A DNA stretch of 64,000 nt from assembly GCF_003544915.1 (NCBI RefSeq), contig NZ_CP032097.1, positions 1,426,001 through 1,490,000 on the forward strand, given 5' to 3'. The position numbers were made by a program, and so were the translations under genes. The notes below the pieces were generated by a model that was not told the origin of the DNA, made no database searches, and saw nothing but the letters and a program-made list of their open reading frames with translations. Positions 10,415 through 19,141 of this stretch are shown here, piece after piece. The stretch is from Arcobacter ellisii. GTDB taxonomy: Bacteria > Campylobacterota > Campylobacteria > Campylobacterales > Arcobacteraceae. Within the stretch, counting starts at the first letter, position 1. Every line of letters starts with the position of its first letter.

Positions 10415-10683
10415 TAGATGCTTTATTAAACTCTATTTTTACAATAGTTTTAAGTATTATATTTTTATACAAATGGGTTATTATTATTTCTGCTCTTTTA
10501 ACTTGGGTTAGACCTGATCCTTATAATCCAATTGTTCAGATGCTTTATAGATTAACAGAACCAGCTTATGCATTTGTAAGAAGATATATTCCAACTGTTG
10601 TTGGAGGGATGGATTTAGCTCCTCTTATTTTAATTTTTGCACTAATTTTTTTAGAGACATTTTTAAAAAGTTTAGCTTTTTAA
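10411..10683 (+). CDS. YggT-family membrane protein
   Basis: A 90-residue integral membrane protein with two hydrophobic segments (about 8-28 and 67-88) and the YggT signature [25 protein letters not shown] between them. The family is widespread and linked to membrane protein or osmotic functions without a firm role. ATGA overlap with the gltX stop shows translational coupling; slt follows after nine bases. Confidence 0.88.
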   Translation: MIDALLNSIFTIVLSIIFLYKWVIIISALLTWVRPDPYNPIVQMLYRLTEPAYAFVRRYIPTVVGGMDLAPLILIFALIFLETFLKSLAF

Positions 10684-10692
10684 TATATAATT

Positions 10693-12354
10693 ATGAAAAA
10701 ACAACTTTTTAGCTTAAGTGCTACTATATTATTAAATTTATCTGTCAGTGCTAGTGAAATTAGCACTACAGATTTCTTACAAAAAGATTTCAAAGTTACT
10801 TTAGAGTGGCTTGAACAAAAACCTAAATCTTATGCAAAAGACTTTTTTATTTTACAATATCTAAATCAAGATAATTTATCTTTTGAAGATGCAAAAATTG
10901 CTTATGAAATGGGTAATGGAACAAATGCTACACTAAAAAAAGTTTTTAATGACAAATATAAAAAAACTGCTCCTATTGATTTAAAATGTTATAGAGCAAG
11001 TATAGAACAATTAAAAAATGAAGATTCAAAATGTATTGCATTAGGATTATCTTTACAAGAAGCACAAGGATTATCAAAAAAAGATTTAACTTATTTTATA
11101 ACAAAACTTGACCCATACCCTACTTTGAAAAATGACTTAATAATTTTAAATTCAAATGATCCTTTTACTTCATTAGTAAATTCAGATGTAAAAAGATTTT
11201 TGAGACTTTTTTTTGATTTAGGAGAAGATTATAGAATTAAAGTTTTAAACAAAAAAATTCCAAATGAACTTTTAAATAAAATATCTTTAGAAAAAGATTT
11301 TGAGAAATTTTTAAGATATGTAGTTTTTGATAAAAAACTTACAAATATCCAAAAATCATTATTTTTATTTGAAACAAACAAAGAGTTACCACCTCAAATA
11401 CAATTTTTACTTGGGATTAATGCTGTTAATAATGACAATATTAACGCAGCTTATAACTTCTTTTTAAATTCATACAATAAATCTTATTTAAAAATTGATA
11501 AAGATAAATCTCTATTTTGGTTATATTTAGTAAGTAAAAATACCTCTTTTTTACAAGAATTATCGACAAGTTGGGATAATAATATCTACTCTTTATATGC
11601 AAAAGAGATATATAGAATAAAACCTGATAATATCGTCTTTAATGTTGATTTAAAAAATACAAAAAGTTCTTTTGATATTTATGATGCCTTTAAATGGATG
11701 GAAGTTGTTGAAGATACTAAAAAAAATCTTGATGAAGCAAAACTTCAAAAATATTATGAAATTTTTAGTGATGAAAATACTTTACCTCACTTAACTTTTG
11801 TTTTAGAAAGATTTAATAAATACAAAACTCAATATTATATAACTCCATATAGAAATATTATTAAAAATTACGATATTTACAAACAAGTTTTAATTTATTC
11901 AATAGCAAGACAAGAGAGTCATTTTATTCCATCTTCTATATCTTTTTCTTCAGCTCAAGGAGTAATGCAAATAATGCCATTTTTATCCCTTGATATTTCA
12001 AAAAAATTAAATGAAGATTATAATATTTATGAACAATTTATACCAAATAAAAATATTAAATATGGAAGTTTTCATTTAGATACACTAATGAAACAATTTG
12101 ATAATAATCCTTTATTTATAGCTTATGCATATAATGGTGGTGGTGGATATACAAAAAGACAACTACAAAAAGGTCTATTTTCAGGAAAAGGGAAATTTGA
12201 ACCATTTTTAAGTATGGAAATGATTTCTTTTACAGAAACTAGAGAGTATGGTAAAAAAGTTCTTGCAAATTACTATATTTATAATAATTATCTAAATAGT
12301 GAAAATCCTATTTCACTATCTACTATTTTTCAAAGTCTAGTATCGCCCTACTAG
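10693..12354 (+). CDS. slt: Soluble lytic murein transglycosylase
   Basis: Periplasmic enzyme that cleaves peptidoglycan glycan chains to 1,6-anhydro products. It has a signal peptide (residues 1-20), a long alpha-helical superhelix region (about 30-380) and a C-terminal SLT catalytic domain: IARQESHFIPSSIS with the catalytic Glu near 408, SAQGVMQIMP, and AYNGGGG near 480. 553 residues matches the family. The 3' end overlaps the convergent lipoprotein gene by 32 bases, where a hairpin lies. Confidence 0.92.
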   Translation: MKKQLFSLSATILLNLSVSASEISTTDFLQKDFKVTLEWLEQKPKSYAKDFFILQYLNQDNLSFEDAKIAYEMGNGTNATLKKVFNDKYKKTAPIDLKCYRASIEQLKNEDSKCIALGLSLQEAQGLSKKDLTYFITKLDPYPTLKNDLIILNSNDPFTSLVNSDVKRFLRLFFDLGEDYRIKVLNKKIPNELLNKISLEKDFEKFLRYVVFDKKLTNIQKSLFLFETNKELPPQIQFLLGINAVNNDNINAAYNFFLNSYNKSYLKIDKDKSLFWLYLVSKNTSFLQELSTSWDNNIYSLYAKEIYRIKPDNIVFNVDLKNTKSSFDIYDAFKWMEVVEDTKKNLDEAKLQKYYEIFSDENTLPHLTFVLERFNKYKTQYYITPYRNIIKNYDIYKQVLIYSIARQESHFIPSSISFSSAQGVMQIMPFLSLDISKKLNEDYNIYEQFIPNKNIKYGSFHLDTLMKQFDNNPLFIAYAYNGGGGYTKRQLQKGLFSGKGKFEPFLSMEMISFTETREYGKKVLANYYIYNNYLNSENPISLSTIFQSLVSPY

Positions 12355-12805
12355 ACTCTGAATTTTTTAATTCTAATTTTAAAGAGTTTATATCGTCAAT
12401 AGAGTCAAACTTAACTAAATAATAGTTTCCCCAATGATTTTTCAACATTAAATCTTTGAAGTTTTCATCATCTTTTTCTACTTTTTCTACCAAAATTGGC
12501 TCTTTTTCATTTAAGAAAATTTGATAAGCATTATCTTCTATATTTTGAGATTCTTTATTTGAAAAGTATGTAAAAATTAGAAATACCTCATTTTTTGTAT
12601 CTGATATTTTTTTATCAATTTTATTTAGATAAGTAGCCATAAAAATTACATCAACTTCTTTATCTTTTAATATATCAGTTTTTTTTGTAAACTGTACTCC
12701 TCTTGTTTCAACATCATTTTTTTCAAAATATCTAAATGCACTATTTTTAGGACCACAAGAAACAAAAAAAAGTGAAATAAATAAAAGAAATATAATTTTA
12801 TACAT
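12323..12805 (-). CDS. Putative lipoprotein
   Basis: A 160-residue protein with a lipobox: hydrophobic start (YKIIFLLFISLFFVS) followed by Cys-17 and GPK, so it should be lipid-anchored after signal peptidase II cleavage. The remainder (KKTDILKDKEVDVIFMATYL, FLIFTYF) is predicted soluble periplasmic. I do not recognise a domain; a lipoprotein gene occupies the same place beside slt in C. jejuni as far as I recall. GGAGAG precedes the ATG. It converges on slt with overlapping 3' ends. Confidence 0.82.
   Translation of the reverse strand: MYKIIFLLFISLFFVSCGPKNSAFRYFEKNDVETRGVQFTKKTDILKDKEVDVIFMATYLNKIDKKISDTKNEVFLIFTYFSNKESQNIEDNAYQIFLNEKEPILVEKVEKDDENFKDLMLKNHWGNYYLVKFDSIDDINSLKLELKNSESSRAILDFEK
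12334..12357. terminator. Hairpin in the overlapping 3' ends of slt and the lipoprotein gene
   Basis: Nine-bp stem AGTCTAGTA / TACTAGACT with a six-base loop, placed on the slt stop codon and inside the end of the opposite gene. An AATTTTTT run follows shortly on the plus strand. It probably terminates slt transcripts and perhaps the opposing ones too. Confidence 0.55.
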
Positions 12806-12946
12806 AATCTCTCCAAGCTTTTATTACCCCTATTTTACAGTACAAAGGCTTTGAAAAATATTTTTATAAAAAATTAGCAAAAAAATGATATGATGAAAAA
12901 AATAATAATTTTAAATAAATAACCAAAATAAATAAAAGAATTTACA

Positions 12947-13336
12947 ATGAAAAAAAATAGAAAAGAACGAATTAAATTAAATGGAAGATTAAAAAGTAGT
13001 CTAAGGAAAAACTCTCCTGAAATTACATATTCAAATATTATGAGTTCAGGTTACATCCAAACTAATGAAAAATATACACCAAAACTTTTGATTATCCAAA
13101 TTATTTTAAATTCTATAATATTAGCGATTGCTTTATATTTTGAAATTTTAATATTCATTGTTATTTTTGCAATAAATTATATTATTACTTGGATTTATTC
13201 ATTATTTTCTGTTTTAAAAAATAAATTTAAAAGAAAAAATAACAAACTTCTTTGGATAACATTGATTTTATTTGTACCTTTTAGTGCATTTGTTTATCCT
13301 GATTTTAAAAGAATACAAGTAGTTAATTATAAGTAA
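12947..13336 (+). CDS. Small membrane protein of unknown function
   Basis: A 129-residue protein with a basic N-terminal tail (KKNRKERIKLNGRLKSSLRK) and three hydrophobic segments at about 46-66, 69-92 and 101-118. I see no known domain. It sits alone between the lipoprotein gene and mobB with an A-rich leader; codon use and composition match the surrounding chromosome. The ORF is supported by its length and by a plausible membrane topology, not by homology. Confidence 0.6.
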   Translation: MKKNRKERIKLNGRLKSSLRKNSPEITYSNIMSSGYIQTNEKYTPKLLIIQIILNSIILAIALYFEILIFIVIFAINYIITWIYSLFSVLKNKFKRKNNKLLWITLILFVPFSAFVYPDFKRIQVVNYK

Positions 13337-13388
13337 AATATTCCTAACGTAAATTAAGTTTAACAATCATTTAGATAAAATCCGACTT

Positions 13389-13886
13389 ATGAATAAAAAA
13401 AGATTAGTAGTAGCCTTTTCAGGTCCATCAAATAGTGGTAAAACCACTGCCATTGTAAAAGTTGCAAGTATTCTTCAAGATCAAGGTTTTAAAGTATCAA
13501 TTGTAAAACATGATCCAAAAGATAAAGCTATGTTTGATAGAGAAGGAAAAGATTCCTTTAAATTTTCTCAAACTGGTGCAGATGTTGCTGTTGTAAGTCC
13601 AAATAAAACAACTTATTTCAAAAAATCTACTTCTTCAATTGATGATTTAATAGAACTTTTTAAAGATTTTGATTATTTATTAGTTGAAGGATTAAAAACT
13701 TTAGAACTTCCAAGGATTTCTATTTTTAGAGATAGATTAGATGAAAGTTATTTTGGTGTTACAGATGCAATTGCTTGTGATGAAACTATCAATAAAGATG
13801 ATATTCCAAACAATATTGAAAAATTAGATTTAAACAATCCAGAAGAGTTAATCTCTTGGATAAATAAAAATGCAAAAAGAGTATAA
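13389..13886 (+). CDS. mobB: Molybdopterin-guanine dinucleotide biosynthesis protein MobB
   Basis: GTP-binding accessory protein for making the Mo-bis-MGD cofactor used by periplasmic reductases such as nitrate or formate enzymes. The P-loop GPSNSGKTT is at residues 12-20, followed by [10 protein letters not shown] and GADVAVVSP, and DYLLVEGLK near 100, all characteristic of MobB. 165 residues is the normal size. Two bases separate it from fbp, suggesting an operon without a functional link. Confidence 0.9.
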   Translation: MNKKRLVVAFSGPSNSGKTTAIVKVASILQDQGFKVSIVKHDPKDKAMFDREGKDSFKFSQTGADVAVVSPNKTTYFKKSTSSIDDLIELFKDFDYLLVEGLKTLELPRISIFRDRLDESYFGVTDAIACDETINKDDIPNNIEKLDLNNPEELISWINKNAKRV

Positions 13887-13888
13887 AT

Positions 13889-14731
13889 ATGCAAGAAATA
13901 ATTAAAGCTATTGAAGAATCAGCAATAAAAATAAAATATTTAATTGAAACTGGTGATACAGGAAAAAGTGAATCTGAAAATTCAACAGGTGACACTCAAT
14001 TAAAACTTGATATTGAAAGTGATGAAATTATTGAAAATATTTTCAAAAAAATTCCATCAATCAAAGCAATTGTTAGTGAAGAACAAGAAGCAATTGTTAA
14101 TTTACATGAAAATGGTAAATATTTAATCGCTTATGATCCACTTGATGGTTCATCTTTAGTTGATGTAAACCTATCTGTTGGTTCAATTTTTGGTATTTAT
14201 GAAAATGAATTTAATGCACAAAATATAATTGCTTCGGTTTATGTAGTTTTTGGACCAAGAGTTGAAATGGTTGTAACTACAACTGATGTTAAAATGTATA
14301 GATTACTAAATGGTGAGTTTAAATTTATCCAAAATATAAAATTAAATGAAAAAGGTAAATTAAATGCTCCAGGTTCAACTCAAAATTGTTGGGCACCTTT
14401 TCATAAACAATTAATTGATGACATTTTTAATGATGGTTATAGATTAAGATATAGTGGAGGAATGGTTCCAGATTTACACCAAATTTTATTAAAAGGTGGA
14501 GGATTATTTTCATATCCAGGAACTAGTGATAAACCAAAAGGAAAATTAAGACAATTATTTGAAGTTTTCCCTTTTGCTTTAGCTTATGAAAAAGCAGGTG
14601 GAGCAGCCGTTGATGGATTTAAAAGAGTTTTAGAAGTACAAACTTCTCATATTCATGATACTACTCCTTGTTTCTTTGGTTCAAAAACTGAAATAAATAG
14701 AGTTTTAGAAGTTTATAAAAAAAATGTCTGA
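13889..14731 (+). CDS. fbp: Fructose-1,6-bisphosphatase class I
   Basis: Gluconeogenic enzyme that removes the 1-phosphate of fructose-1,6-bisphosphate. Metal-binding residues are visible in SEEQEA near 64 and [12 protein letters not shown] near 88-99, with [13 protein letters not shown] near 188 and [14 protein letters not shown] in the C-terminal half. 280 residues is slightly short but complete. The presence of pckA and the oxaloacetate decarboxylase further on fits an organism that makes sugars from C3/C4 acids. The last eight bases overlap the next small gene. Confidence 0.93.
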   Translation: MQEIIKAIEESAIKIKYLIETGDTGKSESENSTGDTQLKLDIESDEIIENIFKKIPSIKAIVSEEQEAIVNLHENGKYLIAYDPLDGSSLVDVNLSVGSIFGIYENEFNAQNIIASVYVVFGPRVEMVVTTTDVKMYRLLNGEFKFIQNIKLNEKGKLNAPGSTQNCWAPFHKQLIDDIFNDGYRLRYSGGMVPDLHQILLKGGGLFSYPGTSDKPKGKLRQLFEVFPFALAYEKAGGAAVDGFKRVLEVQTSHIHDTTPCFFGSKTEINRVLEVYKKNV

Positions 14732-14930
14732 ACATAATGAAATTGTAATTGATGAGTGGGATTTAAAACTAGACAAAATGATAGTTGAATTAAAAAACTG
14801 TCAAGAATCAAATAGTTTAAAATCTTGTACTCCTTGTAGTCAATTTTTTGAATGTGAATTAAGAAAAAGATATGTGATAGCTGTTTATGAATCGATGAAT
14901 AAAGGTTCTGGCGGTGGATTTGAATTTTAA
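14724..14930 (+). CDS. Small conserved cysteine-containing protein
   Basis: A 68-residue cytoplasmic protein overlapping the fbp stop by eight bases and ending 14 bases before metG. It contains four cysteines, three of them spaced C-x2-C...C ([11 protein letters not shown]), and a glycine-rich end (GSGGGFEF). A small gene is present between fbp and metG in C. jejuni as I recall, so it is real and conserved, but its role is unknown; the cysteine pattern could bind a metal. Confidence 0.75.
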   Translation: MSEHNEIVIDEWDLKLDKMIVELKNCQESNSLKSCTPCSQFFECELRKRYVIAVYESMNKGSGGGFEF

Positions 14931-14944
14931 AAAAAGAGGTAAAA

Positions 14945-16903
14945 ATGCAAGAATCTTGTAAAAATGTTTATATAACAACACCAATTTATTATGTAAATGA
15001 TGTAGCTCATATTGGACATGCATATACAACAATAATCGCTGATATGTTAGCTAGATACACAAGACTTATAGGTCATGAGACATTTTTTCTAACAGGAACT
15101 GATGAACATGGTCAAAAAATAGCACAAAGTGCAGAAGCTAGAGGAAAAACTCCAAAAGAGTATGCTGATGAAATTTCTGGTAAATTTAAAACTTTATGGG
15201 ATGATTTTGATATCACATACAATAAATTCATAAGAACAACTGATGTTGAGCATAAAGCTGGTGTTCAAAAAGCATTTGAAACAATGTTTAATAAAGGTGA
15301 TATTTACAAAGGTGAATATGAAGGTTTTTACTGTGTATCTTGTGAAACATTTTTTACTGAAAAACAATTAGTTGATGAACAATTTTGCCCTGATTGTGGA
15401 AGACCAACTTCAATAGTAAAAGAAGAAAGTTACTTCTTTAAATTATCAAAATATGAAGATAAATTAATCAAATGGTATGAAGAAAATGAAGATTGTATCT
15501 TACCTAGAAGTAAAAAAAATGAGATAGTTAACTTTGTAAAAGGTGGATTAAAAGATTTATCAATCTCAAGAACTTCTTTTGATTGGGGAGTAAAATTACC
15601 AGAATCAATGAATGAACCAAAACATGTTATGTATGTTTGGTTAGATGCACTTATGAACTATATCACAGCTTTAGGATATGGAACAGACAATAAAAATATG
15701 AATTTCTGGCCAGCAAATGTTCAACTTGTAGGAAAAGATATCTTAAGATTCCATGCTATTTATTGGCCAGCATTTTTAATGTCTTTGGAATTACCTCTTC
15801 CAAAACATATTGCAGCTCATGGTTGGTGGACAAGAGATGGTGAAAAAATGTCTAAATCAAAAGGAAATGTTGTAAATCCAAAAGAAGTAGCTGATGCTTA
15901 TGGACTTGATGCATTTAGATATTTTATGTTAAGAGAAGTTCCATTTGGTCAAGATGGAGATTTTTCACAAAAAGCATTAATTGACAGAATTAACTCTGAT
16001 TTAGGGAATGATTTAGGAAATTTATTAAATAGAATTTCTGGAATGAGTGGAAAATATTTTGATTATAAAGTAAGTTCAGTTGATGTTGAAAAATTCCACA
16101 AAAAAGAACTTGATGAAGTTAATGAAATTTTAGCTTCTGTTGAAAAATATATTTTTAATATGCAAATAAACAGATATCTTGAAGAGATTTGGAAGGTTTT
16201 AACTATTGCAAATAAAGCAATCAATGATTATGAGCCTTGGAATTTAATGAAAGAAAATAAAACTGCTGAAGCTATGGCTTTAGTTGCTTTAATTACAAAT
16301 ATTATGGCTAAAGTTGCCCTACTTTTAGATTCTGTTATGCCTGAAAAAATTAAACTAATTGCTAAATCGTTAGGTATGAATATTAATACTGAAACTTTCA
16401 ATAAACTAATAAGAAATCAAGAGTTATTAGCTGATACTGTTATTACAAAAGTTGATCAACTATTCCCAAGAATTGAAGAAATTCTTTTAGAACAACCTCC
16501 TGTTTCAGATGAAACAAAAGCTGAATGTGAAACAAAAAAAGTTGCAAAAGTTATAGAATTAAAAGAAGAAGATGACAACTTAATAACTATTGGCCAATTT
16601 TTCCAAACAACTTTAAAAATTGGAACAATTGTTGAAGCAGAGGAAGTTCCAAAATCTGCAAAACTTCTAAAATTACAAGTAGATTTAGGAGAAGGAAGAA
16701 ATAGACAAATTTTAGCTGGAATTAAAGAATACTACAAAGCTGAAGAATTAGTAGGAACTCAAGCTTGTGTTGTTGCAAACTTAAAACCTGCAAAATTAAT
16801 GGGAATGTTAAGTGAAGGTATGTTGATGGCAGCAAAAGATGAAAATGGTTTATCATTATTAAGACCAGAAGCACCAAAAAAATCTGGAACAAAAATAAGC
16901 TAG
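14945..16903 (+). CDS. metG: Methionyl-tRNA synthetase
   Basis: Class I synthetase of 652 residues. Motifs: PIYYVNDVAHIGHAYT (HIGH) at about 11-26, a zinc site with CVSC and CPDCG between residues 130 and 155, and KMSKSKGNVV near 300. A C-terminal EMAP-II/Trbp111-like tRNA-binding domain (about 545-650, IGTIVEAEEVPKSAKLLKLQ) is fused, as in dimeric enzymes. An AGAGG ribosome site precedes the ATG. The TAG stop overlaps the GTG start of the next gene. Confidence 0.96.
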   Translation: MQESCKNVYITTPIYYVNDVAHIGHAYTTIIADMLARYTRLIGHETFFLTGTDEHGQKIAQSAEARGKTPKEYADEISGKFKTLWDDFDITYNKFIRTTDVEHKAGVQKAFETMFNKGDIYKGEYEGFYCVSCETFFTEKQLVDEQFCPDCGRPTSIVKEESYFFKLSKYEDKLIKWYEENEDCILPRSKKNEIVNFVKGGLKDLSISRTSFDWGVKLPESMNEPKHVMYVWLDALMNYITALGYGTDNKNMNFWPANVQLVGKDILRFHAIYWPAFLMSLELPLPKHIAAHGWWTRDGEKMSKSKGNVVNPKEVADAYGLDAFRYFMLREVPFGQDGDFSQKALIDRINSDLGNDLGNLLNRISGMSGKYFDYKVSSVDVEKFHKKELDEVNEILASVEKYIFNMQINRYLEEIWKVLTIANKAINDYEPWNLMKENKTAEAMALVALITNIMAKVALLLDSVMPEKIKLIAKSLGMNINTETFNKLIRNQELLADTVITKVDQLFPRIEEILLEQPPVSDETKAECETKKVAKVIELKEEDDNLITIGQFFQTTLKIGTIVEAEEVPKSAKLLKLQVDLGEGRNRQILAGIKEYYKAEELVGTQACVVANLKPAKLMGMLSEGMLMAAKDENGLSLLRPEAPKKSGTKIS

Positions 16904-17901
16904 TGCAAATCTCATCTATTTTAGATATAGTTGATGGAAGTTTATTAAACTCTCCATCAATCTCTTTTATATATTCAATCAAAACAAATGTAAATAAAGT
17001 TAAAGAAGGTGATTTATTTATCACTAAAAATTTAGATGAAATTGAACTTGCAATTAAAAATGGTGCATTTGCAATAATTTTAGAAGAGAATTATCCAATA
17101 ATAGATAATGAAATAGCTTGGATAAAGGTTAAAAATATAGAATTATCTGTCATAAAATTAATAAGATTTAAACTTGCAGTTAAAAATCTTGAAGTCTATT
17201 ATTGTCAAAAAGCAACATATGATTTATTAAAAATTTATTCAAATAATTTTGAACAAAATATAAAATTAATACCTCAAAAGTTAGAAAATCTTTTTAAAAT
17301 TATTGATGATATTGAAAATAATGATATTTTAATTTCATCTGATAAAAACAACCTTGATAAAATATACCCAAATTGTTTTAATTTTGATAAAACTATAAAC
17401 TTAGATGAAATTGATAATTTAATTGAACATTCGCTTTTTGAAACATCTTTTTCATACAAAGGTAACTATTTTTCAAGATTAAAAATTTCTAGTTTATATT
17501 TAAAAAATTTCATTAGGGTTTTTAATCTATTTAATCAAGATTTAGATTTTACAAAACTAAAATCTTTTTATCATTTAAAACCTCTATTTTTAGATAAAAG
17601 TCTTAATCTAGTTGAATTTGGGAAAAGTGATAAATTTGTAATTTGTCAAAATAATGAAGAGTTATATAAAGAAGAAATTTTTTATATTAAAGATAAATAT
17701 AAATATGCAAAAACTATTTTTATTTCATCTTTTAAAATAGATTTTTTAAAAGATGAGGAACAAATTATAATAGATGATTTGGAAAAATTAAAACCAATAA
17801 TAAAAGATATAAAATTTAATGCTATTTATATTATAGGTTTTAATTATAAAGATGTTTATGAATACTTTATGAAATCAGAAAAAGTTTTAACACTCTTTTA
17901 A
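16903..17901 (+). CDS. Protein with Mur-ligase-like N-terminal fold, function unknown
   Basis: A 332-residue protein starting at GTG on the metG stop (TAGTG). The N-terminal 70 residues (VNKVKEGDLFITKN, IELAIKNGAFAIILEE) resemble the substrate-binding N-terminal domain of MurE/MurF, but there is no ATP-binding GTNGK-type P-loop and the rest is unlike Mur ligases, so ligase activity is not expected. A hypothetical gene follows metG in C. jejuni too, from memory. The relation to Mur enzymes is my inference from a short stretch. Confidence 0.7.
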   Translation: MQISSILDIVDGSLLNSPSISFIYSIKTNVNKVKEGDLFITKNLDEIELAIKNGAFAIILEENYPIIDNEIAWIKVKNIELSVIKLIRFKLAVKNLEVYYCQKATYDLLKIYSNNFEQNIKLIPQKLENLFKIIDDIENNDILISSDKNNLDKIYPNCFNFDKTINLDEIDNLIEHSLFETSFSYKGNYFSRLKISSLYLKNFIRVFNLFNQDLDFTKLKSFYHLKPLFLDKSLNLVEFGKSDKFVICQNNEELYKEEIFYIKDKYKYAKTIFISSFKIDFLKDEEQIIIDDLEKLKPIIKDIKFNAIYIIGFNYKDVYEYFMKSEKVLTLF

Positions 17902-17902
17902 A

Positions 17903-18559
17903 TTAATATACTAATCCAAAAGAGCTTATAACTTTTCCTAAAATTTCTAAATCATTTTTATTCAATATTTGAGATGGATAATCTTTATTATCAGAGATAA
18001 TATCAAGTTTTCCATCTACACGCCTTTGAATTCTTTTTACAAATAATCCATGAGTAGTAGTAAAAGCATATATTCCATCTCTTGTTACATCTTTTTTTGT
18101 TTTATCAATAAATATAATATTATCACTATTTAAAGTTGGCTCCATCGAATCACCTACTACATTTATAGCATCTATATTTTTTAAATTTTCTTTTCCTCCT
18201 AACATATTTACAAAATATGTTGGTAATTCTAATGATTCATAATTATCTTCAGCTTCATAAGCGCCACCCCCTGCACTAACAGCAATAGAAGGATAATATT
18301 TAATCCAATATTTATCAGTTGTATCAACTAATGAACCTGGATTTTGATTATATAAAAGCCAATTAATTGAAATTTTCTTTTTTGCACAAAAATTCAATAT
18401 ATTAGAAAAAGGTATCTTTCCTCGATTTTTCATAGTAGCAAAATTTGCTTGGCTTAATTCAAGAGATTCAGCAACATCTTTATCAAATACTTTTCCATTT
18501 TTACCATCGGCACTAATTATATCTTTTAATTTTTCTATAATTTCATCAACTATTAACAC
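17903..18559 (-). CDS. LexA-like repressor with HTH and S24 peptidase domains
   Basis: A 218-residue regulator. The N-terminal helix-turn-helix (about 22-65, DVAESLELSQANFATMKNRG) is followed by a linker containing an Ala-Gly (SAGGG near 96) that could be the self-cleavage site, and a C-terminal S24 domain with the nucleophile in GDSMEPT near 135 and the general-base Lys in LFVKRIQRR near 170. This is the layout of CI/LexA repressors that cleave themselves when RecA is activated, although some relatives act without cleavage. It faces a tiny ORF across a region with twin operator-like repeats. Confidence 0.88.
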   Translation of the reverse strand: MLIVDEIIEKLKDIISADGKNGKVFDKDVAESLELSQANFATMKNRGKIPFSNILNFCAKKKISINWLLYNQNPGSLVDTTDKYWIKYYPSIAVSAGGGAYEAEDNYESLELPTYFVNMLGGKENLKNIDAINVVGDSMEPTLNSDNIIFIDKTKKDVTRDGIYAFTTTHGLFVKRIQRRVDGKLDIISDNKDYPSQILNKNDLEILGKVISSFGLVY

Positions 18560-18602
18560 TTTAACTCCTTTTGAAGTAATTAAAATAAATTATATTACAA
18601 AA

Positions 18603-18657
18603 TGAAATATTTTTCAAGTATATTTTTATTTTTTTATAAAATTTGAAATATTTTACA
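18603..18657. promoter_or_regulatory. Twin operator-like repeats upstream of the S24 repressor
   Basis: Two near-identical 14-mers, TGAAATATTTTTCA (18603-18616) and TGAAATATTTTACA (18644-18657), lie 41 bp apart, close to four helical turns, in the space between the repressor gene and the divergent ORF. The first is an inverted repeat with TGAAA/TTTCA arms. They are good candidates for the sites bound by the repressor. Seen in sequence; binding is inferred. Confidence 0.5.
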
Positions 18658-18670
18658 AAAAGGATATATT

Positions 18671-18766
18671 ATGGTAATAAAAATAAACAAAACTAAAAAT
18701 AATGTTATAAAAATTCTTAGAAAAATTGATACTTTTATTTATGAGTTTGGTGAAAAAATCCTTTAA
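18671..18766 (+). CDS. Possible 31-residue small ORF
   Basis: Starts at ATG with AAAGGA six bases upstream and encodes a basic, hydrophobic peptide (VIKINKTKNNVIKILRKID...). It is divergent from the S24 repressor and shares its operator-like region, so it may be a regulated peptide. Too short to recognise; the ribosome site is the main support. The rest of the 300-base gap before oadG holds no other feature I can name beyond an AT-rich leader. Confidence 0.4.
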   Translation: MVIKINKTKNNVIKILRKIDTFIYEFGEKIL

Positions 18767-18887
18767 TCAAAAGAAAAAATTAAAATTTATAAATTTAGTA
18801 AAAATCTATTAAAAATATAAATATTACTAAAGCAACTTTTATATATTATTACGTTGATATTTACAAGTGGTAACCATGGAGAAAAAT

Positions 18888-19136
18888 ATGGAAGTAAACT
18901 TAATCGCAGAATCAGTAAAGTTTATGTTTTTAGGGATGGGAGTAGTATTTGCATTCCTAACAATAATGATATTTGTACTAAAAGCACAAGGGATAATATT
19001 AACAAAGTTTTTTCCACAAGAAGAGAAGAAACCAGTAAATAGTAGTCCAATAGTAACAAATAACACAAAAACTGAAGCTGCAAAAATGGCTGCAATAGTT
19101 GCTGCAGTACAACATCATAAAAATCTGAAGGGTTAA
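18888..19136 (+). CDS. oadG: Oxaloacetate decarboxylase gamma subunit
   Basis: An 82-residue single-span membrane protein: a hydrophobic segment at about 5-30 (SVKFMFLGMGVVFAFLTIMI) and a charged/Pro-rich cytoplasmic tail ending in AAIVAAVQHHKN, the OadG layout in which the tail assembles the alpha subunit and holds a zinc ion. ATG 18888 is favoured because GGAG lies six bases upstream; upstream in-frame starts at 18867 and 18876 have none. It leads the operon oadG-oadA-oadB-pckA. Confidence 0.87.
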   Translation: MEVNLIAESVKFMFLGMGVVFAFLTIMIFVLKAQGIILTKFFPQEEKKPVNSSPIVTNNTKTEAAKMAAIVAAVQHHKNLKG

Positions 19137-19141
19137 AATAT

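Noticed and set aside
18854-19042. Plus-strand 62-aa ORF over oadG
   Set aside because: Other-frame shadow of oadG; lacks hydrophobic pattern and ribosome site.
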